Below are positions 1-9,103 of a stretch of DNA of 64,000 bases, in pieces. Numbering within the stretch: the first letter of the stretch is position 1; every line of letters starts with the position of its first letter. This DNA comes from Comamonadaceae bacterium. Its GTDB lineage: Bacteria > Pseudomonadota > Gammaproteobacteria > Burkholderiales > Burkholderiaceae_C. The DNA lies in the NCBI GenBank assembly GCA_947450895.1, contig CANFWT010000004.1:1-64000 (forward strand), given 5' to 3'. A program made the translations under genes and the position numbers. Under the pieces are notes generated by a model that was given only the letters and a program-made list of their open reading frames with translations, made no database searches and had not been told where the DNA came from.

Positions 1-761
1 CCAAACTGGGCCATAAAGTGGCGCATGCCCGCGTCGCCCCCGGCCAGGGTGTAGATCAAAAAGCTGCCCATAAACGACCAGCGCATGCCCGCGCCAAAGC
101 GAATGGCGTCGTCAATCTCGCCGGTGGTGGCCACGCCGTCGTTGACCAGGTGCAAGGACTCGCGCCACATGGCTTCCAAGAGCCGGTCGGCGATAAAGCC
201 GGGAACCTCTTTGCGCACATGCAGCGGGCGCATGCCCAAGCTGCGGTAGACCTGCATGGCGGCTTGCACCGCCTCGGGCGCGGTGTTGACGCCGCCCACC
301 ACTTCCACCAGCGGCAGCAAATAGACCGGGTTAAACGGATGACCCACCACGCAGCGCTCCGGGTGCTGGGCGCTGGCATAAAAGTCGGTGGGCAAGAGGC
401 CCGAGGTGCTTGAACCAATCAGCACATCGGGCCGCGCCGCCGCGGTGATTTGCGCGTGCAGCGCCAGTTTCAGGTCTTGGCGCTCGGGCGCGCTTTCCTG
501 GATGAAGTCGGCGTGCGCCACGCATTCTTCCACCGTGGCGACGAATTTCAGGCGGTCTTGCGAAGCGCCCGGTGCCAGGCCCTGCGCGGTGAGCGCGCCC
601 CAGGCTTTGGCGGTGCGCGCGCGCAAGGCGGCCTCGGCGCCGGGGGCTGGGTCCCAAGCGATCACGTCCAGGCCGTGGGCCAGGGCGCGGGCGACCCAAC
701 CGCTGCCAATAACGCCGGTACCCAGGGCGGCGAAGGTTTTGATGTCGGTAACAAAGTTCAT
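1..761 (-). CDS. lcdH: L-carnitine 3-dehydrogenase (partial, C-terminus outside window)
   Basis: NAD-dependent oxidation of L-carnitine to 3-dehydrocarnitine in the cytoplasm, the first step of aerobic carnitine breakdown. The protein starts at an ATG at 761 and reads open to the window edge (253 codons seen; the family is about 320 residues). A Rossmann motif GTGVIG lies at residues 14-19. The downstream stretches [14 protein letters not shown] and [14 protein letters not shown] are typical of the 3-hydroxyacyl-CoA dehydrogenase fold as found in carnitine dehydrogenases. The next upstream gene, 31 bases away, is a beta-keto-acid cleavage enzyme, the partner expected for 3-dehydrocarnitine. 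The last part of the protein and any following thioesterase gene lie outside the window. Confidence 0.88.
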   Translation of the reverse strand, partial: MNFVTDIKTFAALGTGVIGSGWVARALAHGLDVIAWDPAPGAEAALRARTAKAWGALTAQGLAPGASQDRLKFVATVEECVAHADFIQESAPERQDLKLALHAQITAAARPDVLIGSSTSGLLPTDFYASAQHPERCVVGHPFNPVYLLPLVEVVGGVNTAPEAVQAAMQVYRSLGMRPLHVRKEVPGFIADRLLEAMWRESLHLVNDGVATTGEIDDAIRFGAGMRWSFMGSFLIYTLAGGDAGMRHFMAQF

Positions 762-792
762 GGTGTCTTGTGTAGTTCGGTTAAGCAGCGAA

Positions 793-1680
793 TCAGCCGC
801 GTTTCTTGAGGCCCATTTTTTCGCGGCCCTGGGCTGGCGTCATTGGCGTGCCGCCCAGGCGGGTGATGATCTCAATCACCCGCTCGGTGAGCGAGCCGTT
901 GGTGGCCAGCACGCCTTTGTCCAGCCACAAGTTGTCTTCCAGCCCCACGCGCACATTGCCGCCCAGCAGCATGGCCTGCGCGGCCATGGGCATTTGGGTG
1001 CGGCCAATGCCAAAGCCCGACCACACCACGCCCGGCGGCAGGTTGTCGACCATGGCTTTCATGGTGGTGGTGTCGGCCGGTGCGCCCCAGGGAATGCCCA
1101 GGCAGAGCTGGAACAGCGGGTTGTCCAGCAAGCCTTCTTTGATCATTTGCTTGGCAAACCACAGGTGACCGGTGTCAAAAATCTCCAGCTCGGCCTTGAC
1201 GCCCAACTCGGTGATGCGCTTGGCGCCAGCGCGCAGGGCAGCCGGGGTGGAGACGTAAATCGTGTCGCCATCGCCAAAGTTCAGCGTGCCGCAGTCCAGG
1301 GTGCATATCTCGGGCAGCAGTTGCTCGACGTGAATTAGGCGCGCCAGGGGGCCAATCAGGTCGGTGTTGGGGCCAAAGTGGGTGGGCGTCTCACCAGGTC
1401 CGATTTCCAAGTCGCCGCCCATGCCTGCGGTCAGGTTGACGATGATGTCCACGCCGGAGTCGCGGATGCGGTCCATCACCTCGGCGTAAAGCGCCGGGTC
1501 GCGGCTGAACTGGCCGGTTTCGGGGTTGCGCACGTGGCAATGCACCACGGTGGCGCCAGCCTTGGCCGCTTCCACCGCAGCTGCGGCGATTTGCGTGGGT
1601 GTGACTGGCACATGCGGGCTTTTGCCAGCCGTGTCGCCCGCGCCGGTAAGTGCGCAGGTAATGATGACGTTGGGGTTCAT
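793..1680 (-). CDS. Beta-keto acid cleavage enzyme (BKACE, DUF849), probable 3-dehydrocarnitine cleavage enzyme
   Basis: Zinc-dependent BKACE family protein of 295 residues, the usual length. These enzymes transfer an acyl unit between a beta-keto acid and acetyl-CoA. With 3-dehydrocarnitine the products are acetoacetate and betainyl-CoA. The metal-binding HCH motif is at residues 47-49, followed by VRNPETG. The sequence keeps the family start ([11 protein letters not shown]) and the [10 protein letters not shown] segment. Its stop overlaps nothing, but its start overlaps the end of the aldolase-like gene by 4 bases, so the three minus-strand genes look like one operon. The substrate is inferred from the adjacent carnitine dehydrogenase. 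Equivalent to cdhC of Pseudomonas by context. Confidence 0.85.
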   Translation of the reverse strand: MNPNVIITCALTGAGDTAGKSPHVPVTPTQIAAAAVEAAKAGATVVHCHVRNPETGQFSRDPALYAEVMDRIRDSGVDIIVNLTAGMGGDLEIGPGETPTHFGPNTDLIGPLARLIHVEQLLPEICTLDCGTLNFGDGDTIYVSTPAALRAGAKRITELGVKAELEIFDTGHLWFAKQMIKEGLLDNPLFQLCLGIPWGAPADTTTMKAMVDNLPPGVVWSGFGIGRTQMPMAAQAMLLGGNVRVGLEDNLWLDKGVLATNGSLTERVIEIITRLGGTPMTPAQGREKMGLKKRG

Positions 1681-2420
1681 GTTGTGTACTCCGGTTCTTC
1701 TTGGTCAAGGATGTGTTTGAGCGCTGCAAAGTGCAGTTCGCTGAAAGCGGTGGGGTAGTCGTTCCACTGCGCGCAGGCCAGCGCCGCCAGCGGCTCGGGA
1801 ATCAGCGCCAGCGGCCGCCCGGTGGACAGGGCCAGCACCTGCAACTTGGCGGCTTTTTCCAGGTAATACAGTTCGTCCAGCGCCTGCGCCACGGTGGGGC
1901 CAACCACGATGACGCCGTGGTTGCCCATGAACAGCACACTTTTGCCCTGCCCCAGCAGATTGGCCACCCGCTGGCCCTCGGAAGCGTCCAGCGCCATGCC
2001 AGCGTAGTCGCGGTCGTAGGCAATGCGGCCGTGGAAGCGGCAGGCGTTTTGGTCCAGCGCCAGCCATTCAAAGTCTTGCAGGCAGCACAGCGTGGTGGCG
2101 TAGGGCATGTGGGTGTGCAGAATGCAGCGCGCCTGCGGCAGGCGCTGGTGCAGCTCGGCGTGCAGGTGCCAGGCAGTGGGGTCGGGGGCGTTGGCGGCCT
2201 GGGCATCTGCGGGCTGCGCGGCGTCTACCCGCAGCAAATCGCTGGCGCGGATGCGCGAGAAATGGCTGCCCGCCGGGTTGAGCAAGAACTGCGTGCCCGA
2301 TGCGTTAAGCGCCAGGCTGAAATGGTTGGCAATGGCCTCGTGCATGTCCCAGCGCGCGGACCACCGGAACGCGGCCGCCAGGTCGATGCGGTCTTGTTTT
2401 TCGTTGGTGGGTTCTGTCAT
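1677..2420 (-). CDS. Class II aldolase/adducin family protein
   Basis: A 247-residue cytoplasmic protein of the class II aldolase/adducin fold, which normally binds a divalent metal through three histidines and cleaves or decarboxylates phosphorylated or free sugar-like substrates. The [10 protein letters not shown] segment holds the expected HxH pair, and [10 protein letters not shown] near the centre is a family hallmark. It is the first gene of the carnitine operon and overlaps the next gene by 4 bases. Its role in carnitine use is not established. It could act on a side product or be a decarboxylase. The divergent region 2421-2646 (about 226 bases) separates it from the MFS gene and must hold both promoters. 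No clear operator was seen there. Confidence 0.8.
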   Translation of the reverse strand: MTEPTNEKQDRIDLAAAFRWSARWDMHEAIANHFSLALNASGTQFLLNPAGSHFSRIRASDLLRVDAAQPADAQAANAPDPTAWHLHAELHQRLPQARCILHTHMPYATTLCCLQDFEWLALDQNACRFHGRIAYDRDYAGMALDASEGQRVANLLGQGKSVLFMGNHGVIVVGPTVAQALDELYYLEKAAKLQVLALSTGRPLALIPEPLAALACAQWNDYPTAFSELHFAALKHILDQEEPEYTT

Positions 2421-2646
2421 GCGTTACGGGCTTGGGCATCGGTCAGTTGGCGCACTGTAAGGCGCAAGTGCGCCCATTTCTGGCACACGGACGACGTTTT
2501 TTCGGCATTTTGCGACGATTTTGCCGTCTGCCAAGGGCCACAATTTCCCCCTCAGCGCGCAAAGGGTCGCTTTTGGGGTAGTCCGGCTGCGCGCACTGTG
2601 TCACCATCAAGCCCAGTGCATTTATCGCGTGCAAACCCTCGTCCCC

Positions 2647-3930
2647 ATGACCTCCCCCAGCAAAAACTCACTGACCTGGCCCCTGGCCTCGCTGCTCAGC
2701 GGTGTGAGCATGCTCGTAGTGGGCATTGCGCTGCTGTCGGTGGCCATTGGCGCGCAAGCTGGGTTTGCCAAGTACTCGGTGCTGGTCACCGGCATGATCA
2801 TGTCGGCCTACTTTGCCGGGTTTGTGTACGGAACCTACGCTTGCCCCGCACTGATACGGCGCGTGGGCTATATCCGCGCGTTTGCAGTGATGGCCTCGGT
2901 GGCCTCGGCCCTGCCGGTGTTGCACGCGGTGTGGACCAACCCCTGGTTTTGGGGTCTGCTGCGCTTTGTGACCGGCCTGTGCATCGTCGGCTTGTACATG
3001 GTGATCGAGAGCTGGCTCAACGTGGTGGCCGACCGCGAGAGCCGGGGCAAGGTGTTTGCGGCCTACATGGCGGTCAGCGGCGTATCGATGGCACTGGGCC
3101 AGTGGCTGATTTTGGTGGGCGACCGCTTTGGCTTCGTGCCTTTCGCGCTGGTGTCGGTGCTGTTTTCATTTGCGCTCATCCCAACGACCATGACCACCAT
3201 CCGTGAGCCACGCCAGACCGAGGCGCCCTCCATGAACCTGCTGGCTTTGTTTGTGATATCCCCCATCGGTTTTATCGCAGCCCTGGGATCGGGGCTGATC
3301 AATGGCACGTTCTACAGTCTGGGCAATGTGTTTGGCGCGGGCGTGGGCTTTAGCGACAACCGGACTGCGGCTTTTATGGCCATCACGATCCTCAGCGGCG
3401 CAGCGTTTCAGTGGCCTGTGGGGCATTTGTCCGACCGATACGACCGGCGTTGGATATTGTTCTGGATTTGCGTCATCTCTGCGCTGTTGGCGGCCGTTGG
3501 CTTTTACCTGGCGCGCGAGTATGAGAACTTCTTGATTTTGCTGGGCGTGCTGTACGGCGCCATGTCCTTTGCCATCTACGGCCTGAGCGTAGCGCACACC
3601 AATGACCTGATCGAGCCCGCTAAGGTGCTGGAGACCACGGGCGGATTGCTGCTGCTGTATGGCATTGGCGCCACCATTGGCCCTACGCTGGCCGGCGGGC
3701 TGATGGATTACATCGGCCCCGAGGGCCTGATGCTGTACTTCGCATTGGTGCTGGCAGCTCTGGCCGGCTTGGTGTGGTTCTTTACCGCGCAACAGCAGCG
3801 CTCGGCCAGTGTGCCCGCACACCGCGCCGACTACGTGATGATGGACGCCAGCTCGCAAGCGGTGCTGCAAATGGACCCGCGACATGCAGGTGCACCGCAG
3901 ACCAATACCAGCGACGCTTCAATTACATGA
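2647..3930 (+). CDS. MFS transporter (YcaD-like)
   Basis: A major facilitator superfamily permease of 427 residues with about twelve hydrophobic segments, resembling the YcaD/CynX-like group. The first helix is preceded by a short tail beginning MTSPSKNSL. I chose the ATG at 2647 because the upstream in-frame extension to 2521 does not look like protein and lies across the divergent promoter region. The conserved loop VIESWLNVVADRESRGK and the second-half loop GHLSDRYDRR are clear. By position between carnitine genes and the TmpAB-like pair it may take up a trimethylammonium compound, but this is only inferred from context. The C-terminal 40 residues are hydrophilic. Confidence 0.8.
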   Translation: MTSPSKNSLTWPLASLLSGVSMLVVGIALLSVAIGAQAGFAKYSVLVTGMIMSAYFAGFVYGTYACPALIRRVGYIRAFAVMASVASALPVLHAVWTNPWFWGLLRFVTGLCIVGLYMVIESWLNVVADRESRGKVFAAYMAVSGVSMALGQWLILVGDRFGFVPFALVSVLFSFALIPTTMTTIREPRQTEAPSMNLLALFVISPIGFIAALGSGLINGTFYSLGNVFGAGVGFSDNRTAAFMAITILSGAAFQWPVGHLSDRYDRRWILFWICVISALLAAVGFYLAREYENFLILLGVLYGAMSFAIYGLSVAHTNDLIEPAKVLETTGGLLLLYGIGATIGPTLAGGLMDYIGPEGLMLYFALVLAALAGLVWFFTAQQQRSASVPAHRADYVMMDASSQAVLQMDPRHAGAPQTNTSDASIT

Positions 3931-4029
3931 ATTGCCCCGTGCACGAAGCGCCTTGCTGTCCGCAGCTGGCGTTTAGCATTGCCGGCTTGACCGTTTCACC
4001 ATCTTTTCCAACCCAAGAGACCGTACGTT

Positions 4030-5160
4030 TTGCTCGCTATTGAAATCAACCCCGCGAATTCCCGGCCCCAAATTCTGTTCAAAAGTGGCACCAGCCACAC
4101 CACTGCACTGCCAGCCTTGTGGCTGCGGGCCCGCAGCCACCATCCCAGCCAACGAGATACTGTGACGGGACAGCGCCTGGTAAATCCGCACCAGCTACCC
4201 ACCGACTTGCACCTCACCGATGCGTCCTGGAAACCAGGCCAAGGCGCGGCGCAGGCCCAATTGCATTTGGCCTTCAGCGATGGATTCGCCGGCGACTTTG
4301 ACCCGCAGGAACTTATTGCGGGAACGGTGCTTTCCGAGCAATGCCCGGCGCCCCGCCCCTGGATGGCAGACCTGGCGCCACAGCCGGTTTATGCCTGGGA
4401 TGCGCTGGCGCAAGACGCCGTATTGCACCGAGCTTTGCGAGACTTCATCGCCCTGGGTTTTGTATTGGTGCATGGCAGCCCCACCGCAACCGACTCGCTA
4501 CTGACCGTGGCGCGGCGCTTTGGGTATGTGCGCGACACTAACTTTGGTGCGTTTTTTGAGGTGTATTCCCGCCCCGGCTCCAACGACCTGGCCTACCGCC
4601 CTGTGCCCCTGGGGCCGCACACCGACAACCCCTACCGCACGCCCGTGCCAGGAATCCAGCTGCTGCAATGCCTGCAAAACGAGACCTCGGGCGGCTTCTC
4701 GACACTGGTTGACAGCCTGGCCGTGGCCGCGCAGGTGCGCGCCGAAGACCCGGAGGGCTTTGCGCTTTTGGCCAAGGTGCCGGTGCGTTTTGAATACCGC
4801 GATGCAGACAAAGCCCACCTGGTTGCGGTGACGCCCCTGATTGAGCTCGATGGCCAGGGCCAGATGACCGGCGTGCACTACAGCCCGCGCCTGGACGATA
4901 TTCCGCTGATGTCCGAGATCGAGACCCAGCGTTACCATGGTGCGCGCAAGCGGCTAGGGCAGTTGTTTGAAGACCCGCGCTATGAGCTGCGCTTTCGGCT
5001 CGACCCAGGCTGGTTCATGATGTTTGACAATAACCGCGTGCTGCATGGCCGCACTGCGTTTGACCCGTCCGAGGGCCACCGCCAGCTGCAAGGCTGCTAC
5101 ATTGACCGCGACGGCCCGCGCAGCACCTATCGGCTACTCAGCCGCCGTTTCGGAGCCTGA
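4030..5160 (+). CDS. 2-oxoglutarate/Fe(II) dioxygenase, TmpA / gamma-butyrobetaine hydroxylase family
   Basis: A 376-residue non-heme iron dioxygenase of the TauD/TfdA superfamily with the N-terminal GBBH-like (DUF971) domain in about the first 100 residues. The iron-binding facial triad reads H197, D199 (HTDNPYR) and H339 (LHGRTAF). The start is a TTG at 4030; no in-frame ATG exists before the DUF971 domain. The N-terminal domain lacks the zinc-binding cysteines common in animal gamma-butyrobetaine hydroxylase. The HD oxygenase gene follows after 42 bases. That pairing is the TmpA-TmpB arrangement, in which TmpA hydroxylates 2-(trimethylammonio)ethylphosphonate. Because carnitine genes lie next door, true gamma-butyrobetaine hydroxylase activity (making carnitine) remains a real alternative. 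Confidence 0.82.
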   Translation: MLAIEINPANSRPQILFKSGTSHTTALPALWLRARSHHPSQRDTVTGQRLVNPHQLPTDLHLTDASWKPGQGAAQAQLHLAFSDGFAGDFDPQELIAGTVLSEQCPAPRPWMADLAPQPVYAWDALAQDAVLHRALRDFIALGFVLVHGSPTATDSLLTVARRFGYVRDTNFGAFFEVYSRPGSNDLAYRPVPLGPHTDNPYRTPVPGIQLLQCLQNETSGGFSTLVDSLAVAAQVRAEDPEGFALLAKVPVRFEYRDADKAHLVAVTPLIELDGQGQMTGVHYSPRLDDIPLMSEIETQRYHGARKRLGQLFEDPRYELRFRLDPGWFMMFDNNRVLHGRTAFDPSEGHRQLQGCYIDRDGPRSTYRLLSRRFGA

Positions 5161-5202
5161 GCTCCGCCGCATTCAATCAAACTTATCCGCAAAGGCCTTG
5201 CT

Positions 5203-5784
5203 ATGAACCAGGTTGCATTCACCCAAATGAAAGACGGCACGGCCGAGGAGTACCAGTTTTTGCAGGCGCTTGAGCATGACTACATCCGCGCCCTGCCAGA
5301 CCGCCTGCTAAGCGCGCTCGAAGAACTGGGCGACTCTTTGCCGGGCTACCAGATCAGCCGCCTGGAGCATTCGCTGCAAAGCGCCACCCGCGCCGAAGCC
5401 GATGGTGCGGACATCGACATGGTGGTGGCCGCACTGGTGCACGACATAGGCGACGTGCTGGCACCCGAGAACCACTCGCAAATGGCTGCCGCCATCCTGC
5501 GCCCCTATGTGCGCGCCGAGGTGACCTGGGTGATTGAAATGCACGGCCTGTTTCAGATGAAGTACTACGCCCACCACATCGGCAACAACCCCGACGGCTA
5601 CCTGGCCTACGCCGACCATCCCTGGTTCGAAAGTTGCTGCCGCTTTTGCGAGTTATACGACCAAGCCGCGTTTGACCCGGCCTACCCGACCAAACCGCTG
5701 GCCTACTTTGCGCCGATGCTGCGGGAGGTGTTTGGCCGAAAGGCATTTGACGCCGCCCGCAACGAGTCGTCCCTTCGTGAATGA
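5203..5784 (+). CDS. HD-domain mixed-valent diiron oxygenase, TmpB/PhnZ family
   Basis: A 193-residue HD-fold protein of the group often annotated as phosphonate-degradation HDIG protein. Candidate metal ligands are H56 (RLEHSLQ), H80-D81 (VHDIGD), H91, H114 (EMHGLF) and D153 (LYDQ). Spacing of H56 to H80 equals that in PhnZ as I recall it. Members cleave the C-P bond of a 1-hydroxyalkylphosphonate with oxygen. TmpB converts hydroxylated trimethylammonioethylphosphonate to glycine betaine and phosphate. A tyrosine (Y49) stands where PhnZ carries a glutamate by my reading, which would fit a substrate other than that of PhnZ. It follows the dioxygenase by 42 bases, presumably in one transcript. 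Confidence 0.82.
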   Translation: MNQVAFTQMKDGTAEEYQFLQALEHDYIRALPDRLLSALEELGDSLPGYQISRLEHSLQSATRAEADGADIDMVVAALVHDIGDVLAPENHSQMAAAILRPYVRAEVTWVIEMHGLFQMKYYAHHIGNNPDGYLAYADHPWFESCCRFCELYDQAAFDPAYPTKPLAYFAPMLREVFGRKAFDAARNESSLRE

Positions 5785-5933
5785 CGTACGAAGCCTAAAG
5801 ATCTGTGCAAAAAAGTTGGCTTAAAGTGAACATCCGGCCCTGATCACTTGCCCGCTGGATCCGGTACATGATGGCTGACGGTGCACTAGCAGAATATCCC
5901 GGCCAATGCACACATTCGGACGAGCCCCACCTT

Positions 5934-6891
5934 TCATAGTTTGTGACCCGTTACCGGCTCTGGTGCGCCAATGAGTTCACGGTGAACATGGGCATAGGCG
6001 TTCACCATTTTTTCTGCCGTGAAATGTTCGCGGTAGCGTTTTAAGGCTTGCGCCCCCATCTCAGATGCCCTGTGCGGATATTCACAAAGCCATTGCATTG
6101 CTTGATTGAGTGCAATGGGGTCGCTCGGCGGTACCACCAGACCGGTTTCATTTGCAATATTAATAAACGTTGTGCCAGTTCCAATTTCGCTGGATATAAG
6201 CGGCTTGCCAAACATTGCACCTTCGAGCAAGGATATGCCAAAAGCTTCGGAGCGCAAGTGAGAGGGAAACACGACGCCGTAGCAGGCATGCAGCAGCGCC
6301 ACTTTTTCTTCGTCAGGCAGAAAACCTAGAAAATGCACATTCGTGACCCCGATTGAACCGCTTTGGTCTTTAGCCTCTGCTCAATGGGTCCAGCTCCAAC
6401 GATAACAATCTGGCAATCTAGGTTCTTGGCCGCGTCAGGGAGAATATGCAATCCTTTGTAGTAACGTAACACGCCGACAAAGGCAAAAAACGGGGCCAAA
6501 TTGGCTCCGCCAAACCTGAACCTTTTCATCCGAACACGTTGGATAGCTGTCTTTGTCTATGCCGATGGGAATCACACAGACTTTTTCTTTGCAGCGCGCC
6601 AGCTCTTCGCTGGCGGCAAAGTAGTTTGGCGACGTGGCAACAATACGGTCCATGGCGCCGAGGAAGCGGCGCATGAGAGGCCTTTATAACTTAAGAAGAT
6701 GTTTCTGCCGGGTAATATCTGAGTGGTAGGTAACGATAGTAGGCTTTTTGATGCGACAGGCAAAGTGCACTAAATCCATAAAAGGCCAAGGAAAATGATA
6801 ATGAATAATATCTGCTAGGTTGATCAACGAATCGCTCCACCCCGCCCATCGAGGATGGAAAAGAAGCTTTATAGAAGTGAAGCACCGGCAT
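5934..6891 (-). pseudogene. Decayed GT4 glycosyltransferase (frameshifts, internal deletion, nonsense codon)
   Basis: Fragments of one family 4 glycosyltransferase appear in three frames in the right order. The N-terminus (MPVLHFYKASF, GGVER) starts at ATG 6891. Near 6825-6845 the frame changes and the text jumps to LADIIHYHFPWPF, so roughly 60-70 residues normally found between these motifs are missing. In-frame TAA at 6684-6686 sits where relatives have a tyrosine (KHLLKL-stop-RPLMRR). A frame change at the A6 run 6485-6490 and another near 6341-6350 interrupt the C-terminal domain, which ends with the sugar-nucleotide-binding segment SEAFGISLLEGAMFGKP. Several independent lesions make sequencing error an unlikely full explanation. 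It was the last gene of the glycosyltransferase operon. Confidence 0.88.
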
Positions 6892-6905
6892 TGCAACCTC
6901 AGTAA

Positions 6906-7994
6906 TCAATCAACGAGAGCCCGAAAGGAAGACAAAAACCGATCCGTCGAAAAATCGGTGGCACGCATTTCGCAACAAGACTGCATGCGCTGGGCGACTT
7001 GTGGAGAAATGGCCTGAACGGCCTCAGCGATATCGCGGGGTGATGGATCTGCTGCAAGCAAGAAGCCGGTTTGAGCGTGCAGCACGCTCTCTGGCACCCC
7101 TCCTTCGGCGACACCGATGACCGGCTTTCCGGCTGCCATTGCCTCGACGGCTGACATACCAAAGTCCTCATCGGCCGGAACATAAATAACGGCCCTGGCC
7201 CGTCCAACCAAATCATATCTTTCGTTATCGGTGACCCAGCCGGTAAATTGGATATTGGGCGCACCACGCGCCAGTGCCTTTATAGCTTCATACTGCGATC
7301 CACCAGATGCAATTACCAGCTTCTGTTCTGGCATCTCAAGAAAAGCCCGCACAATCCTATCGACGCGTTTGGCAGGCTCCAGCCGTGCAACGGATAAAAA
7401 ATAGCCTGCATCTCCCCGATGCTTGAAAAACTCTGTTGCGATGGGCGGATAAATAATCTGCGACTCGATGCCTGTCAGTGTCAGTAGCCGTGCACGAACA
7501 TGCTCCGAGTTGACTACGACATCATCCATGCGATGCAAGGCTTCCAGGTACTTTTGTCGATAGAGTGAAACGACCGCCTGGAAACACCCGTGCAGGAAAG
7601 TTGGAACGCGATTCAAATATTCGTCCGTGCGATCGAAAGCAAACCTCGGCGGTGTGTGACAGTAGTAGATTTTTTTTCCGGTTCGCTGATGACCGACGGC
7701 CAATGGAGCGTAAATCCCACTGTAAATAACGCATCGGGCATTGGCTACGAATGACGGTCCTGTGCTGAATGCATAAAGAGCGCGTGCCACGCGTGGCAGG
7801 CACAAAGCCATTCCACCGGTGACTTCGCAGTGCAAGTCACCCAGTTCCCCAGTGGACGAAAACCCTTTATACAGCCCAGAGACCCCGAGACCAAATCCAC
7901 GAAGGCCGCGTGCCAGCGCTATAACGAGGTGTTCCGCTCCGCCATTGACCTGCAAAAAGTCATGAAGAACCCAATGAGAGGGACGTGGTTTCAC
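6906..7994 (-). CDS. Glycosyltransferase family 4 protein
   Basis: A 362-residue GT-B fold glycosyltransferase, cytoplasmic or peripheral to the inner membrane, adding a sugar from a nucleotide donor to a growing surface glycan. The N-terminal acceptor domain opens with WVLHDFLQVNGGAEHL. The C-terminal domain has FLSVARLEPAKRVD and the donor-site EX7E-like segment DEDFGMSAVEAMAAGKPVIG. The length is usual for GT4. It overlaps the upstream glycosyltransferase by 4 bases. The decayed gene begins shortly after its stop. It is similar in layout to GDP-mannose-dependent mannosyltransferases, but the sugar cannot be named from sequence alone. Confidence 0.85.
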   Translation of the reverse strand: MKPRPSHWVLHDFLQVNGGAEHLVIALARGLRGFGLGVSGLYKGFSSTGELGDLHCEVTGGMALCLPRVARALYAFSTGPSFVANARCVIYSGIYAPLAVGHQRTGKKIYYCHTPPRFAFDRTDEYLNRVPTFLHGCFQAVVSLYRQKYLEALHRMDDVVVNSEHVRARLLTLTGIESQIIYPPIATEFFKHRGDAGYFLSVARLEPAKRVDRIVRAFLEMPEQKLVIASGGSQYEAIKALARGAPNIQFTGWVTDNERYDLVGRARAVIYVPADEDFGMSAVEAMAAGKPVIGVAEGGVPESVLHAQTGFLLAADPSPRDIAEAVQAISPQVAQRMQSCCEMRATDFSTDRFLSSFRALVD

Positions 7995-9103
7995 GCGTTC
8001 TTCTTCGCACTATTGGCCACCTGATCAAGCAAGCATTTTGTCACCGCGCCGGCCTCAAAGTGATTTTTGACTTTTTCATAGCCCGCCTCACCGAGGCGAC
8101 GGCACAGTTCGGGTGAGTCTTCCAGCCGGCCGATCGCCTTGGCAAGCGCGTTAATGTCACCTTCCTGAACCAGTAATCCATTTACTTCATGCTCTACGAG
8201 CTCAGCCACTGAGCCCGTGGCATAGGCAATGACAGGCTTGCGGTAAGACCATGCTTCAATGACGGCGCGCCCGAAAGTTTCGGGCCCCCCGGAATGCGCT
8301 ACCGATGGAACGACGACGGCTTTGCAATTGCGAAGGTAGGGGTCCGGCTTAGCAAGGTATGCAAGCAAGCGGTAGGAGTCACCGATTTCAAGTGTTTGGA
8401 TGAGTTGCTGCAGCTGGGTATGCAGGAGAACATTACCCACCACACCAAAGGAAAGGGCCTGTACGTCACGACGGCTATCCTGTAGCAGTTTCAGAGCCAT
8501 TATCAGATCCACATGACCTTTCCAAGGATTGACAGTCGCCAAATGCAGGAACGGTCCCGTGTAGTTGACAGGCCCCGGCGGCAGTATTGCCATGTCAGGC
8601 ACGACAGCGAACGGCGCAGGCCCAATAGGTTGGATAAAAAAAGGGGCCAGATACCCTAAGCGCTTGCTGACGGATGCTGATGGCAATAGTACTTGCAAAC
8701 CCGGTAAACGAGAAAACACATAATCTAAGTCTTCCCAAAGAAAGTCCCGTATATAGACATGACAGCGTTTTCCAAGCGATGGAAGAAATTTAGCGGTCAT
8801 CGCTGCAATCAGCGCAGACGTATTTGTATTGACAAGAAGAACCGCATCCGGGTTTGTGAGGCAGTCATAAAGCAGGCGAAGTGATGCCTTTCTCTTGCCC
8901 CAGGGGGTTGCCGAACCGATGATTCGAATCAACGTTACATTCCGGGGTAAACCGCCCGGCTGAATTAACTGATCGAGGTGGAGCTTGTTTTCGGCGTATA
9001 TCCGTACATGCAGATCAGACGGGAGATGGCGGATGATCATTTCAATACTGCGCTCGGCACCTCCATAGCCGGAGGCAATGGAGAGAATGAAAAGCGTTTT
9101 CAT
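7991..9103 (-). CDS. Glycosyltransferase family 4 protein
   Basis: A 370-residue GT4 glycosyltransferase. It begins MKTLFILSIASGYGGAERS, the usual first strand and glycine-rich turn. The C-terminal nucleotide-sugar domain carries LHLATVNPWKGH and SGGPETFGRAVIEAWSYRKP, the expected EX7E-type motif (E-T-F-G to E-A-W). Overlaps of 4 bases on both sides (ATGA type) show translational coupling with its neighbours. It probably adds one residue of a cell-surface polysaccharide or glycolipid. Donor and acceptor are unknown. Confidence 0.85.
   Translation of the reverse strand: MKTLFILSIASGYGGAERSIEMIIRHLPSDLHVRIYAENKLHLDQLIQPGGLPRNVTLIRIIGSATPWGKRKASLRLLYDCLTNPDAVLLVNTNTSALIAAMTAKFLPSLGKRCHVYIRDFLWEDLDYVFSRLPGLQVLLPSASVSKRLGYLAPFFIQPIGPAPFAVVPDMAILPPGPVNYTGPFLHLATVNPWKGHVDLIMALKLLQDSRRDVQALSFGVVGNVLLHTQLQQLIQTLEIGDSYRLLAYLAKPDPYLRNCKAVVVPSVAHSGGPETFGRAVIEAWSYRKPVIAYATGSVAELVEHEVNGLLVQEGDINALAKAIGRLEDSPELCRRLGEAGYEKVKNHFEAGAVTKCLLDQVANSAKKNA

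Noticed and set aside
2521-2646. A 42-codon upstream extension of the first MFS gene
   Set aside because: It crosses the divergent promoter region and does not resemble a transporter N-terminus.
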